Source of the DNA: Winogradskyella sp.
GTDB lineage: Bacteria; Bacteroidota; Bacteroidia; Flavobacteriales; Flavobacteriaceae
DNA: 64,000 nucleotides
Reading direction: 5' to 3'
NCBI RefSeq assembly: GCF_028289625.1
Contig: NZ_JANQOM010000045.1
Coordinates: 41,688 to 105,687, forward strand
Positions 50,946 to 60,739 of this stretch are shown one piece after another. How positions within the stretch are numbered: position 1 is the stretch's first letter; the number at the start of each line of letters is the position of its first letter. Both the position numbers and the translations under genes were made by a program. The notes beneath the pieces were generated by a model. The model was not told the origin of the DNA, did no database searches, and saw only the letters and a list, made by a program, of their open reading frames with translations.

Positions 50946-52570
50946 TAATTCCAACCAAGCGATTTTAAACGTTTAATATCACTTTCTATCCATTGTTGGT
51001 TTAAACTATCAGAAGCATCTTGGTATTGCTCTCTTAATACTTCTAAACGTTTATGCATTTCGGCCTTAATGTCTTTATAATCAGCACTGCCATAAACATT
51101 ATTAAGCTCTTGTGGATCTTCCTTTAAATCATAAAGCTCCCATGCCTCTGTATCGTAATAAAAACGAATAAGTTTGTATCGGTCGGTGCGAACTCCATAA
51201 TGACGTTTAACCATATGAATTCCTGGATATTCAAAATAATGGTAGTACAAGGCATCTCTCCAATTGGAGTTGTCGCCTTTAAATAAGGGTTTAAGACTTA
51301 ATCCTTGCATATCGACTGGGATGTCTGCGCCTGCCACATCTAAAACGGTTGACGCAAAATCTATATTTTGTACTAAGTCAGAATTAATACTTCCAGCTTT
51401 TATAACATTTGGGTATCTAATCAACAATGGTGTCCTAAACGACTCTTCGTACATAAAACGTTTATCGAACCATCCGTGTTCGCCTAAGAAAAAACCTTGA
51501 TCTGAGGTATAAATGACCATAGTATTTTCGGTTAGATTATTTTCATCTAAATAATCTAACAATCGACCAATATTTCTATCCACGCTTTTTATGACACCTA
51601 AATAGTCCTCCATATAGCGCTGGTACTTCCAAAGTGTCAATGCTTGTCCTTTAGGCGAGTTTTTCAAAAATTCATCATTTATTGGTCCGTATACTTTTTG
51701 CCACTGCACTTTTTCATCGTCGTTAAGTCGATTAAAACGTTCGGTATATGCGCCTTTGTACCAATCTAAAAACTCATCATAATTCAATTTTTCTAAAATT
51801 TCAGGCGCAATTTTATTATCTGCGCTTAAGGCCATATGATCCGCAATACGCATTTCGGCCTCTTTAGAAGCCTTGCTTTTGGTCTTGTACTCATCAAAAA
51901 GTGTTTCTGGAACTGGAATTTTCTTGTATTTGAAATCTTCCAAATCGTGCATCGATGGCCACCATTGTCTATGTGGTGCCTTGTGATTATACATCAACAT
52001 AAAAGGCTTGAATGAATCTCGAAGCGAATCGAGATAGAAAATAGCCTTATCGGTAATGACATCGGTAACATAACCCTTGGTTTTGATCTCTCCTTTTGGA
52101 GTCAATAATTCTGGATGGTAATAATGTCCTTGGTCTGGTAAAACCTCCCAATAATCAAAACCTTTAGGTTCAGACTTTAAATGCCATTTGCCATAAATAG
52201 CAGTTTCATAACCTTCTTTCTGAAGCAACTTAGGAAAGGTGACCTGCGTCGTATCAAACACATCGAGATTATCTCTTACGGAATTAAGGTGGCTAAATTT
52301 TCCCGTTAATGCTACTGCCCTACTTGGCGAACAAATGGAATTGGTAACAAATGCTTTTTGAAACAGCATACCTTCCTTTGCCAAGCGGTCTATATGTGGT
52401 GTCTTAATCAACTTATCGTCATAGGCACTTAAGGCTTGGTAGGCATGATCATCTGTAATAATGAAAACAATATTAGGCTTTTGTTCTGGTGCGTTGGTTT
52501 TCTCTTCCTGTTTATCTGACTTGCAGCTTAGAACAGAAACTGTTACAATTAAAAAGAGGTATTTTTTCAT
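50945..52570 (-). CDS. Family S1 sulfatase, lipoprotein
   Basis: A 541-aa formylglycine sulfatase. The signal (MKKYLFLIVTVSVLSC) ends in a lipobox, so I chose the start at 52570. Upstream in-frame ATGs at 52597 and 52585 would overlap the GH92 gene or add a tail before the signal. The active-site motif is CSPSR (Cys80) in NSICSPSRAVALTGK, which fits formylglycine formation. Calcium ligands include the Asp pair in IITDDHAYQ and the DQG of YTSDQGFFLGEHGW. The C-terminal region (WELYDLKEDPQELNNVYG) is standard. It removes sulfate esters from a glycan, last gene of the cluster. Subfamily cannot be fixed by eye. Confidence 0.92.
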   Translation of the reverse strand: MKKYLFLIVTVSVLSCKSDKQEEKTNAPEQKPNIVFIITDDHAYQALSAYDDKLIKTPHIDRLAKEGMLFQKAFVTNSICSPSRAVALTGKFSHLNSVRDNLDVFDTTQVTFPKLLQKEGYETAIYGKWHLKSEPKGFDYWEVLPDQGHYYHPELLTPKGEIKTKGYVTDVITDKAIFYLDSLRDSFKPFMLMYNHKAPHRQWWPSMHDLEDFKYKKIPVPETLFDEYKTKSKASKEAEMRIADHMALSADNKIAPEILEKLNYDEFLDWYKGAYTERFNRLNDDEKVQWQKVYGPINDEFLKNSPKGQALTLWKYQRYMEDYLGVIKSVDRNIGRLLDYLDENNLTENTMVIYTSDQGFFLGEHGWFDKRFMYEESFRTPLLIRYPNVIKAGSINSDLVQNIDFASTVLDVAGADIPVDMQGLSLKPLFKGDNSNWRDALYYHYFEYPGIHMVKRHYGVRTDRYKLIRFYYDTEAWELYDLKEDPQELNNVYGSADYKDIKAEMHKRLEVLREQYQDASDSLNQQWIESDIKRLKSLGWN

Positions 52571-52586
52571 TATAATCGTGTTCATA

Positions 52587-54788
52587 TTATTCGCCATTAT
52601 TCGTCATTTTAAATTTTAATTCGCCACCATTTGTAATTTGATGATAGGTGATTTTTGAATCTTTAATTTTAGTTTTGTTTAAATAGAAAGCGTCCGTAAA
52701 GCTGTTTTCTTCTGAAAAATTTTCGGCATTTATGTTGAATTTATTTCCGTTAGTTAAATGAATTGTAGCTTCCGAAACTTGTGGCGCACCCAAAATAAAT
52801 TCTCCATTCGAGGCATTTACAGGATAAAACCCTAAAGTTGATAAAATATACCAAGCGCTCATTTGTCCACAATCGTCATTTCCAATCATGCCATCTGGTG
52901 TGTTATTGTGAAATTCATTAATCACACGTTTTATATAATCTTGTCCCCTTTTAGGTGTATCCGAAAACGCATATAAATACAAAATATGATGACTGGGTTC
53001 GTTACCATGCGCATATTGCCCAATCATAGCTTCTTGCCCCAAAAACTTATTTGGGTTGAGCGCTTCAGTTGTAAAAAAAGTATTAAGGTGGTTTGTAAAT
53101 TCGGTTGTTCCGCCAAGCAGTTCTATCATCCCATCAACATCGTATTGGGCTGATGTCCAAAAGTATTGCCAAGCGTTAGCTTCTGTGTAATCACCTGGAT
53201 TGTTAAGTGGTGATGTCGCTGTCAATGGATCAAACGGTGTTCTAAAATCACCCTTGGTATCTTTTCCTCTGAAGAGTTTTGTTTCTGGGTCAAACAGATT
53301 CTTATAATAATTGGCGCGTTTACTAAAGGTAGAATATACTGATGAATCCCCCAGTTTTTTTGCCATCTGTGCCACTGCATAATCGTCAAAACCACTTTCT
53401 AGTGTTCGTGAAACGGATTCATTATCGAGCTTATCAAATGGATAATATCCATATTTATTATACAATTTCCAATCAGAATTTATATGACTTTCCGTGGAGG
53501 TTTCTACCATAGCCTGCAATGCGTCATGGACATCAAAACCTCTAAATCCATTGTTGTAAGCTGATAATATCATTGGGATGGCATGATTGCCAATCATACA
53601 GTAATTATCTTGGCCCCAAGCCGTCCAAATAGGTAAAAAACCAGCAGCAGCATGATGCAACAACATGGTGTTAATCATGCCATCAATTTTTTCTGGTGCT
53701 AAAATTTGTAATAAAGGAAAAGCAGCGCGATACACATCCCAAATAGACAAGGTTGAGTAATATTCGTTGTTGGGTGCTGTTGCGATTTGGTCATCTGCTC
53801 CACGATACTTCCCGTCGACATCAGCTATGTTAGACGGCTGCAAAAACAAATGGTATAATGAGGTATAAAAGATTTCTTTTTGCTTTTTTGATGCTGTAAT
53901 ACTGATTCGGTTGAGATAATCGTCCCATGCATTTTGATTTTCAGTTTTGACCTTGTCAAAATCCCAGTGCGGGATTTCGGTTTGTAAATTGAGTTTGGAG
54001 CCATCAACTGAAACGGACGATAAGGCGATTTTTACTTTTAAAACCCTATCCTCTTTTAACATAAAAAGGGCGTCGTATTTTGGTGCTTTATCATTTTTAG
54101 CTTTGGGCAACTCTTCAATTTTTGAAAATGGTTCGCTAAACTGAATGGTATAAAAATATTTTCGTTTCACCCAGTTTTCCGTGGATGCATAGCCCGAAAT
54201 CGTACTGTCATTTTCAATAACAACATCACTATCTAAAACCAATCCTTTTTGACTGTTCTCATCAAAAACGAAGCGTAAGCCATGCTGAAGATTTATAAAT
54301 ACATTAGCTTCTTTTGATGGGAATGTATATTTATGAATCGCCACACGTTCCGAACAGGTTAACTCAACTTTTACATCATCTTTTTTGGTTAATGCGTAAT
54401 AACCTACTTCTGCTTTTTCAGTATTTTTAAAATAGGTGTTTTTGAGGTTTTTCTTTGCTTTTGAATAGGGTAAAAGAAGCACATCACCCATTTCATTTAT
54501 TCCTGTACCACTAAAACGGGTTTGCGAAAATCCTAGTAACAACGTATCCTTGTACTGATAACCGCTGGTATGGCTCCATCCGTAATCTTTATTGTCAGGT
54601 CCTGGTTGTACCATACCAAAAGGCATAGATGGTCCGGGAAATGTATGTCCAGTTCCGTCCGTACCGATAAAGGGATTGACAAACTCTCTGTTACTGGTTG
54701 GTTCTGTAATTGTATTCTCTTGATTGGATTGTTCTTTCTTGCAAGAAGAAAGTAGCAATAAAAGAATAGCGAATAATCTAAATCTCAT
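52587..54788 (-). CDS. GH92 alpha-mannosidase, lipoprotein
   Basis: A 733-aa glycoside hydrolase of family GH92, calcium-dependent exo-alpha-mannosidases (alpha-1,2, -1,3, -1,4 or -1,6). The lipobox is LLLLSSCK (Cys16). The N-terminal beta-sandwich starts FVNPFIGTDGTGHTFPGPSMPFGMVQPGPD. The (alpha/alpha)6 domain carries YYSTLSIWDVYRAAFPLL, the catalytic-Glu region GDYTEANAWQYFW and GNDDCGQMSAWYILSTLGFYPV. Normal length. It implies that the target polysaccharide or glycoprotein contains alpha-mannose. Seven bases downstream of the second sulfatase gene in the same operon. Confidence 0.94.
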   Translation of the reverse strand: MRFRLFAILLLLLSSCKKEQSNQENTITEPTSNREFVNPFIGTDGTGHTFPGPSMPFGMVQPGPDNKDYGWSHTSGYQYKDTLLLGFSQTRFSGTGINEMGDVLLLPYSKAKKNLKNTYFKNTEKAEVGYYALTKKDDVKVELTCSERVAIHKYTFPSKEANVFINLQHGLRFVFDENSQKGLVLDSDVVIENDSTISGYASTENWVKRKYFYTIQFSEPFSKIEELPKAKNDKAPKYDALFMLKEDRVLKVKIALSSVSVDGSKLNLQTEIPHWDFDKVKTENQNAWDDYLNRISITASKKQKEIFYTSLYHLFLQPSNIADVDGKYRGADDQIATAPNNEYYSTLSIWDVYRAAFPLLQILAPEKIDGMINTMLLHHAAAGFLPIWTAWGQDNYCMIGNHAIPMILSAYNNGFRGFDVHDALQAMVETSTESHINSDWKLYNKYGYYPFDKLDNESVSRTLESGFDDYAVAQMAKKLGDSSVYSTFSKRANYYKNLFDPETKLFRGKDTKGDFRTPFDPLTATSPLNNPGDYTEANAWQYFWTSAQYDVDGMIELLGGTTEFTNHLNTFFTTEALNPNKFLGQEAMIGQYAHGNEPSHHILYLYAFSDTPKRGQDYIKRVINEFHNNTPDGMIGNDDCGQMSAWYILSTLGFYPVNASNGEFILGAPQVSEATIHLTNGNKFNINAENFSEENSFTDAFYLNKTKIKDSKITYHQITNGGELKFKMTNNGE

Positions 54789-54795
54789 AAGACTT

Positions 54796-56172
54796 TTATT
54801 TAGTTCTTTCTTGTTTCCAAGCTTCTATTTTAGTTTTGAAATCTTCAATAAGATCTGGATTATCTTCAGCTAAATTATGGTCGTTATTAGCATCAGTTTT
54901 CATATCAAAAAGGGCTATGGTATCTAAAGTCAAATTCCACTTAAAAAACCAATCATTAGTTCGTGCCCAGTAGGCTTCGATTTTCATACCCATCATATCG
55001 TCTTCAGAACGCATTTGCGTGGCTTTACCAATAATAATAGCTCTATCGGTCTTGGATGGGTCTTCTATTAAAGTTTTATAGGATTTCCCGAAGTAGTCTT
55101 CAGGAATTTCGATGTTAAGATAATCGAGAATAGTAGCTGGAATATCAGCACTATGCATCAACGCTTTCGATGTTTGATTGGCATCTACTTTATCTTTCCA
55201 AGAAAATATGATTGGTGTTCTAAAGGATTGGTCATAAACCGATAATTTACCTTTATCCCCACCATTATGCCAACGCAAAGAATCGTGACGAAACTCTTGA
55301 TTTGGTGCTTGTTCCCAGCCGTTATCGTTGACATAAACAAACATGGTATTATCAAACATATTTTTTTCTTTTAGGTAACGTACCAGTTCGCCAACGCCAT
55401 CATCAAACCAAGTGCAGTTAGCATAGTAACGTTTCGCCGATTCGGTCATATCTTTGTCCTTATAAATGTTATAATATTTGTCTGGCGCATCAAACGGATA
55501 ATGTGGCAATTCTGGTGCAAACCAAATAAACAATGGGTTATTTGGATTCGCTTCTACAAAATCGTAAACGGGTTGCATTGTAGCACGAGCGAGCTGACGT
55601 CCATCGCCACCCATAAACTGTAAAAACCAATCGTCGTTTTTCTTATCACCTTTTTTCCAGCCTTTGGTCATACCAGCATCAAAACCTCCATTTTGATAGT
55701 TGAATTCCCACCATTTGCCACCTTGAAAACTTTTGTAGCCTTTTTTAGCAAGTATTCGCGGAAGTGTGGTGAAATGCCGCATAGCATGGTGCTTGAATCC
55801 AACTATAGAATCTTCAGGTATTTGTTTTTCTTTTATGAGTTCTTCTACATCTTGTTCATAATTGATTGGTAAGGTTCCCGTCATCAACGTTTGTAATGAT
55901 GGTCTACAGTGGTTTTGTGGTACGTAGCCATTAGTAAATAGCGTTCCGCTTTCTGCCAGTTTATCCATATTTGGAGTTTGCACGTAATCGGCACCCATAA
56001 ATCCGAAATAGGGATAACCTTGGTCATCACCTACCAATAGAATGATATTGGGGTTTTCAGATGAAATATTTTCTGTTTCTAAACCTGGTTTCTCTTTTGA
56101 CCCTTTTTCGCTTTCATTTTTACAAGAAGCTAAAACAAATGTCAAAAAGACAAATAGTATTATTTTTTTCAT
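54796..56172 (-). CDS. Sulfatase-like hydrolase with CRPSL active-site motif, lipoprotein
   Basis: A 458-aa protein of the alkaline-phosphatase/S1 sulfatase superfamily. The signal MKKIILFVFLTFVLASC gives the start at 56172; the frame opens earlier at 56220, but those 16 codons precede the signal and overlap the GH43 end. The metal site has VGDDQGYPYFG and NDNGWEQ. The nucleophile region reads NHCRPSLQTLMTG (Cys89), so the Arg of the usual CxPSR is Leu. Modification by a formylglycine enzyme is therefore uncertain. Located between the GH43 and GH92 genes; co-transcribed by spacing. Probably a desulfation or related hydrolysis step. Confidence 0.85.
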   Translation of the reverse strand: MKKIILFVFLTFVLASCKNESEKGSKEKPGLETENISSENPNIILLVGDDQGYPYFGFMGADYVQTPNMDKLAESGTLFTNGYVPQNHCRPSLQTLMTGTLPINYEQDVEELIKEKQIPEDSIVGFKHHAMRHFTTLPRILAKKGYKSFQGGKWWEFNYQNGGFDAGMTKGWKKGDKKNDDWFLQFMGGDGRQLARATMQPVYDFVEANPNNPLFIWFAPELPHYPFDAPDKYYNIYKDKDMTESAKRYYANCTWFDDGVGELVRYLKEKNMFDNTMFVYVNDNGWEQAPNQEFRHDSLRWHNGGDKGKLSVYDQSFRTPIIFSWKDKVDANQTSKALMHSADIPATILDYLNIEIPEDYFGKSYKTLIEDPSKTDRAIIIGKATQMRSEDDMMGMKIEAYWARTNDWFFKWNLTLDTIALFDMKTDANNDHNLAEDNPDLIEDFKTKIEAWKQERTK

Positions 56173-56206
56173 AACTATTGCTTTTATGGGTTTTTTAAAT
56201 CTTTCA

Positions 56207-57886
56207 TTAGTGTCTTTCAAATGCCTTATAGTTTACCCAATCAAAATCTGCATAGTCTTTAGTTTTTGATCCGTTGCTTGACGCGTAAAACCCTAAATAT
56301 GCACCTGTATATTTTTTACTTAGAATATGATTGGCCTTCGTTTTCTCAAGCAGCTTAAATTCTGAACCATTCATAGCGAAATAAAATGAATAGCCTTGAG
56401 GCTCAGAAGTAACTTTAAATGTAATGTCTCCCTTAAAATCCGGAAGGGTTTCCTTAGCTATAATCTCAGGGTATTTCTGAGGTTCTGCTAATTTCAACTG
56501 AATATAATTGACTTTATCTTCTTTAATAACAGTGAGAGTAAAATAGTTATCATCTTTTTGAATCAAACTAATTCCCGCTTCAGAATTATTAGTCTTTGGA
56601 TTAAAACTCATTTTAGCATTATACTCAAAATCACTTTCAGTTTGTCTAAAGCCCATTAAACTGGCTCTTCCGCGCTCTTTTATGACATTCGGTTTAGAGA
56701 ATAACCTCAAAAAGCCTTTTCGTTCTTCAAGGGAAAACACGTTATCTAAGGGAACTCGCCTAAAGTTCCACTCAAGATTCAACTCTGAATCGTCAAAATT
56801 ATCACTAAATGATAAGTTCCTTTTTTGAAATGTGCCTTCAAATGGCACTGCCGTTTTCCGTTCTACTCTACCTGTTTTAGGAGCTACAACTGGCCATTCG
56901 TATTTAACCTCTTTCCACCAGAATGGTTCTCTTTCCCATTGCACAGGAAGCAAATGTGTTTCGCGCCCCATATTAGAACCTCTGTCTTGATCTCCCCGAA
57001 TACCTAATGCAACTATATACCATCTCCCATCATCAAGCTCAATTAAGTCCGCATGACCTGTACTGTGCACCCAGTTGTCATAAGAAAGTTGTCTGGTCGA
57101 TAGTATTGGATTACGCGCATTGGAAATATAAGGTCCTGTAATTTTATCGCTAACAGCAATCATAACTGCATGATTAAAACTAGTACCTCCTTCAGCAACC
57201 ATTAAATAATACCGATTATCACGCTTATACATATGAGGTCCTTCAACCCATACTCCACCACATGCGCCTCTCCACAAATAATGACGTTCACCTATTAGCT
57301 TCCAATTATTAATATCTATTTCTTGCAACCAGATTTCGCCTTCTCCATCATAATTTGGATTTTCAGGAGTATGTGTCCCAACATACCATACTTTTCCATC
57401 ATCATCAAAGAAAATATCGGGATCTATTCCTGGTGCACCTTCCAAAACGTGAGGTTCTGACCAAGGGCCTTCAGGGCTTTTAGCGGTGATAATAAAATTT
57501 ACAAAATCTGTTGTGTTAGTATCTTCATGATAATAAACGTTTGTTGTAATAATATAAAATGTACCTTTATTATATCTTATTGTAGGCGCATGAATACCTC
57601 CGTCAGAATTAACATCCATAAGATTTACCTGCGCGTCACATTGATTCTTTCTATGCAATCCATAACCAATAAGCTCCCAATTAATTAGGTCTTTACTCTT
57701 ATGGATAGGTAAGCCCGGGAAATACTCAAACGTAGAATTAACAATATAAAAGGTGTCTCCAACCTTACAAATTGATGGGTCGGGATAACCTCCTGGAATT
57801 ATTGGATTTATGAATGTCTCTTGTTCGGTGTTTTGACTAAAAACATTTAATTGTAGAACTACAAAAAGTAATAGTGTTTTTTTCAT
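56207..57886 (-). CDS. GH43 beta-xylosidase/arabinofuranosidase-like enzyme
   Basis: A 559-aa exported hydrolase with a signal peptide (to about residue 18, LNVFSQ). The five-bladed propeller (about 25-330) has the base in PGGYPDPS (Asp36), the pKa-modulating Asp in GIDPDIFFDDDGK (near 155) and the acid Glu in GVWVEGPHMYK (Glu215). A C-terminal concanavalin-like beta-sandwich (about 355-555: DNFDDSELNLEWNFRRVP and GAYLGFYASSNGS) is typical of GH43 xylosidases. Acts on xylose or arabinose side chains. Soluble periplasmic rather than lipoprotein. Confidence 0.92.
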   Translation of the reverse strand: MKKTLLLFVVLQLNVFSQNTEQETFINPIIPGGYPDPSICKVGDTFYIVNSTFEYFPGLPIHKSKDLINWELIGYGLHRKNQCDAQVNLMDVNSDGGIHAPTIRYNKGTFYIITTNVYYHEDTNTTDFVNFIITAKSPEGPWSEPHVLEGAPGIDPDIFFDDDGKVWYVGTHTPENPNYDGEGEIWLQEIDINNWKLIGERHYLWRGACGGVWVEGPHMYKRDNRYYLMVAEGGTSFNHAVMIAVSDKITGPYISNARNPILSTRQLSYDNWVHSTGHADLIELDDGRWYIVALGIRGDQDRGSNMGRETHLLPVQWEREPFWWKEVKYEWPVVAPKTGRVERKTAVPFEGTFQKRNLSFSDNFDDSELNLEWNFRRVPLDNVFSLEERKGFLRLFSKPNVIKERGRASLMGFRQTESDFEYNAKMSFNPKTNNSEAGISLIQKDDNYFTLTVIKEDKVNYIQLKLAEPQKYPEIIAKETLPDFKGDITFKVTSEPQGYSFYFAMNGSEFKLLEKTKANHILSKKYTGAYLGFYASSNGSKTKDYADFDWVNYKAFERH

Positions 57887-57904
57887 TTTTATACTTCTTA
57901 ATCT

Positions 57905-58696
57905 TTAATAATATCCTAGCTTAATTTTTACGCTCTCTTTATATTTTCTGCCGATAGGTATCACAACACTTTCTAAATTAATTTGTGTTGGCGAAAATGA
58001 CGTTATGTGTACTATTGACACAATAAAAGACCTGTGAACTCTTAAAAATTTTTCTTCTGGCAAAAGTTCTTCCATTGCAGAAATACTGCTATAACTTGTA
58101 ATATCTTTATCGACAGTTTTTACTCTGACGTAGTTTTTAAGACTTTCTATAAAGATAACATCCTTTAAAAATACTTTTTGCAATGCTTTCCCCTTTTTTA
58201 AATAGATGAAGGCTTCATTACTATCCTTAATAAGTTTTTGATTCTCTTCTTCAAGCTGCTGGGCCTTTTTCTGTGAGTTATTCCAAAACTTATACAATGT
58301 ATAAGCTAATGGAAGGATGAGCGCCAAGTTAACATCAAGTAAGGTATTCATGAATTCCGTTACTTTGAAATAATGTTGACTTCGATATGGTAAATGGCGG
58401 CCTTCAACTATAAATAACATTACAATGCGTTGTAGTACCGCAGATAAAAAAAGAAGCAAACCAAACAACACAATGAACTTGATATATCTTTTTTTTAAAA
58501 AGAATTTAGGAAGTAAGAAACATATTGTGCCATATACCAATACTAATCTTGCAGGAAGACTCCATAATTGCACCATGAAATTTCTATAATAATTATGATC
58601 GTATGTGCCCCAAACTATTGTGAAAAATAATATAAAGACAATCCAATAGGCGATATGTATTCGAAGTACTTTATTTGATAAAAGACCAAAATTCAT
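57905..58696 (-). CDS. Membrane-anchored LytTR-domain transcriptional regulator
   Basis: A 263-aa regulator with four predicted N-terminal membrane helices (about residues 10-30, 38-62, 72-92 and 110-135), a coiled-coil-like linker (NSQKKAQQLEEENQKLIKD) and a C-terminal LytTR DNA-binding domain (about 160-262: LKDVIFIESLKNYVRVKT, FLRVHRSFIVSIVHITSF, IPIGRKYKESVK). It lies within the CAZyme run, in the same orientation, 29 nt after the GH13 gene. It is the only regulator of the cluster inside this window, so it may sense the glycan or its products. Unusual, because HTCS or SusR-type regulators are more common in such loci. Confidence 0.88.
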   Translation of the reverse strand: MNFGLLSNKVLRIHIAYWIVFILFFTIVWGTYDHNYYRNFMVQLWSLPARLVLVYGTICFLLPKFFLKKRYIKFIVLFGLLLFLSAVLQRIVMLFIVEGRHLPYRSQHYFKVTEFMNTLLDVNLALILPLAYTLYKFWNNSQKKAQQLEEENQKLIKDSNEAFIYLKKGKALQKVFLKDVIFIESLKNYVRVKTVDKDITSYSSISAMEELLPEEKFLRVHRSFIVSIVHITSFSPTQINLESVVIPIGRKYKESVKIKLGYY

Positions 58697-58725
58697 TATT
58701 AAATGTAAACAATTTATGCCTTATA

Positions 58726-60660
58726 TTAATTAGACGTCAGTACCACTGCACTTTTGGGTTTAATATTCAAACTCAATTTATTATCGGTTTTAACTATTTC
58801 TGTTTCTGTTGGATGCAAAGTATTATTGTATTCACTTAAGAACTTAGTTTCGACATTTACATCAACAGCTTTATCAGATGAATTTACAATCGTGATAACT
58901 TCGTCCTTTTCATCGAACCTTGAATATGCCAAAACATTTTTAGAATCACTTACAGTCAAAAAATCGATTTTACCATGAACTAAAACAGGGTTATTCTTTC
59001 TAATGTTAATGAGTTTTTGATGGTATTTAAAAACGTCATTGTTAAATATGACCTTATCAGTTGGCCTATCTTTCCCCATTGGGTGAGTCACTTCGTCTTC
59101 AAAAGCATAATCTGGCCAAATCAGAGGTTTACGACAAGATGGGTCATCAGCTCCCCACATACCCATTTCGTCTCCTGCATATATATGTGGAGAACCAATG
59201 TAAGTGTATTGTTGCACCAATAGCAACTTCAAGGTTTTATAGGTACTCGCATCAGGTTTATGGATCTTATAATTAGGGTTTTCGTGAACCTTACAGTAAT
59301 ACTTGTACTTGTTTTTATTGAATAATGAGGTTAAAACTCTTGGTGTATCAAAACCACCTGTATAGTTCATCATTGCGTAATTATTGCCTTCCCTTAAATT
59401 GCCCCTAAAGAAATTTAGACTGTCTATATATTGATTTACAGAAATTTTATTTGGTGATTCATTAAGATAATGACGTGTTGCTCTATACCATCTGTAATTC
59501 ATTACTGCATCGAAGATATCACCTTTCAGAAAAGGTTCTGGATCTAACAGTTTATCTGGCCACTGCTCCCACCAAATTTCACCTAATAAATACGCTTCGG
59601 GATTAATACCGCGAACATGTTTTCTAAAATCCCTCCAAAACCCAAGTGGTGTCTCGGCAGCTACATCTAAACGATAACCATCAACACCATCGGACACATC
59701 GCCATCTTGATTGGGATCTAACCAACGACTAGCGACATTAAAAATATGCTGTTTAGCAGATGCATCATAAACATTACCTTCAAAAGACGTAAGACTTACC
59801 GAAGCATCTTGCTTCTGCGTTTCTCTAATTTCTGGAAGTGTATGTACGCCAACCCATCCGTGATATTTAAACTCATTTTCTTCTGTTTTGGGATCGTCAA
59901 AATGTTCAACCCAATACCAGTCTTTGAATTTAGAGTTTTCCTGATTTTTTAATACATCGTTCCATGCCCAAAATGTGTTTCCAGTATGATTCCACGAGTA
60001 ATCTAAAATCACTTTAATACCTCTATCATGAAATGCTTTAATAACTTTTATAAAGAGTTCGTCTGCCGAAGTCATTTTCCAAGTACTTGGGTCATCTGGA
60101 ATTTCAGAAGCCATGATTTTTTTATCACCATCTGGACTGGGACCAAAATTGACATCAATGTGTCTCCAGTTTCGTGCATCGTATTTATGAAGTGATGGTG
60201 AATCATTTAAAGGTCTAAAATAAATGGCCGTGACTCCTAGTGAATCTATATAATCAACTTTATCAAGCACACCTTGTAAATCGCCTCCATAGCGACGCAT
60301 TTGCACCTTATCTACAAACTTATGTGTTGGGTTTCCGTAGAAATCTTTTCGCCCATCTAATTCTGAAAAAAAGGGATCTTCTTTATACCAGTCTTGTGTC
60401 CATGGTGTAACTGCCCAAGATTCAGGAATCTCCCCAGGAAACGTACCACGAATATCTTCAGCAGTAGGATCATTTGTGGTGTCGCCATTCCGAAATCGCT
60501 CAACTGCAATTTCGTACCAAATGACATTTTTTGACCATTCTGGCGGATTAGAAAATTCAGTTTTGTCATTTGTTGTTAATGAGAGTTCTGGTTTTGCTTC
60601 TTCATCTTTACAAGATGTAATTATTAGTAGCAAAAAAAATACAAATACGTGCGGTTTCAT
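58726..60660 (-). CDS. GH13 family alpha-amylase-like hydrolase, lipoprotein
   Basis: A 644-aa GH13 enzyme with lipobox ITSC (Cys17). The (beta/alpha)8 barrel shows region I (VILDYSWNHTG), region II (GYRLDVAAE, nucleophile Asp332), region III (LLGEIWWE, acid/base Glu361) and region IV (NYTGGFDTPR, Asp438). In region IV the usual His before the Asp is Phe. A C-terminal beta domain closes the protein. The arrangement resembles neopullulanase/cyclomaltodextrinase-type enzymes, suggesting alpha-glucan side activity. Fourth position from the window's end in the operon. Confidence 0.9.
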   Translation of the reverse strand: MKPHVFVFFLLLIITSCKDEEAKPELSLTTNDKTEFSNPPEWSKNVIWYEIAVERFRNGDTTNDPTAEDIRGTFPGEIPESWAVTPWTQDWYKEDPFFSELDGRKDFYGNPTHKFVDKVQMRRYGGDLQGVLDKVDYIDSLGVTAIYFRPLNDSPSLHKYDARNWRHIDVNFGPSPDGDKKIMASEIPDDPSTWKMTSADELFIKVIKAFHDRGIKVILDYSWNHTGNTFWAWNDVLKNQENSKFKDWYWVEHFDDPKTEENEFKYHGWVGVHTLPEIRETQKQDASVSLTSFEGNVYDASAKQHIFNVASRWLDPNQDGDVSDGVDGYRLDVAAETPLGFWRDFRKHVRGINPEAYLLGEIWWEQWPDKLLDPEPFLKGDIFDAVMNYRWYRATRHYLNESPNKISVNQYIDSLNFFRGNLREGNNYAMMNYTGGFDTPRVLTSLFNKNKYKYYCKVHENPNYKIHKPDASTYKTLKLLLVQQYTYIGSPHIYAGDEMGMWGADDPSCRKPLIWPDYAFEDEVTHPMGKDRPTDKVIFNNDVFKYHQKLINIRKNNPVLVHGKIDFLTVSDSKNVLAYSRFDEKDEVITIVNSSDKAVDVNVETKFLSEYNNTLHPTETEIVKTDNKLSLNIKPKSAVVLTSN

Positions 60661-60739
60661 TTTGAGATTGTTTATGCTGTAATTTATAATGCATTATTTA
60701 ATCTTCAAGCTATTTTATACAAACAACAACCTAAACAAT

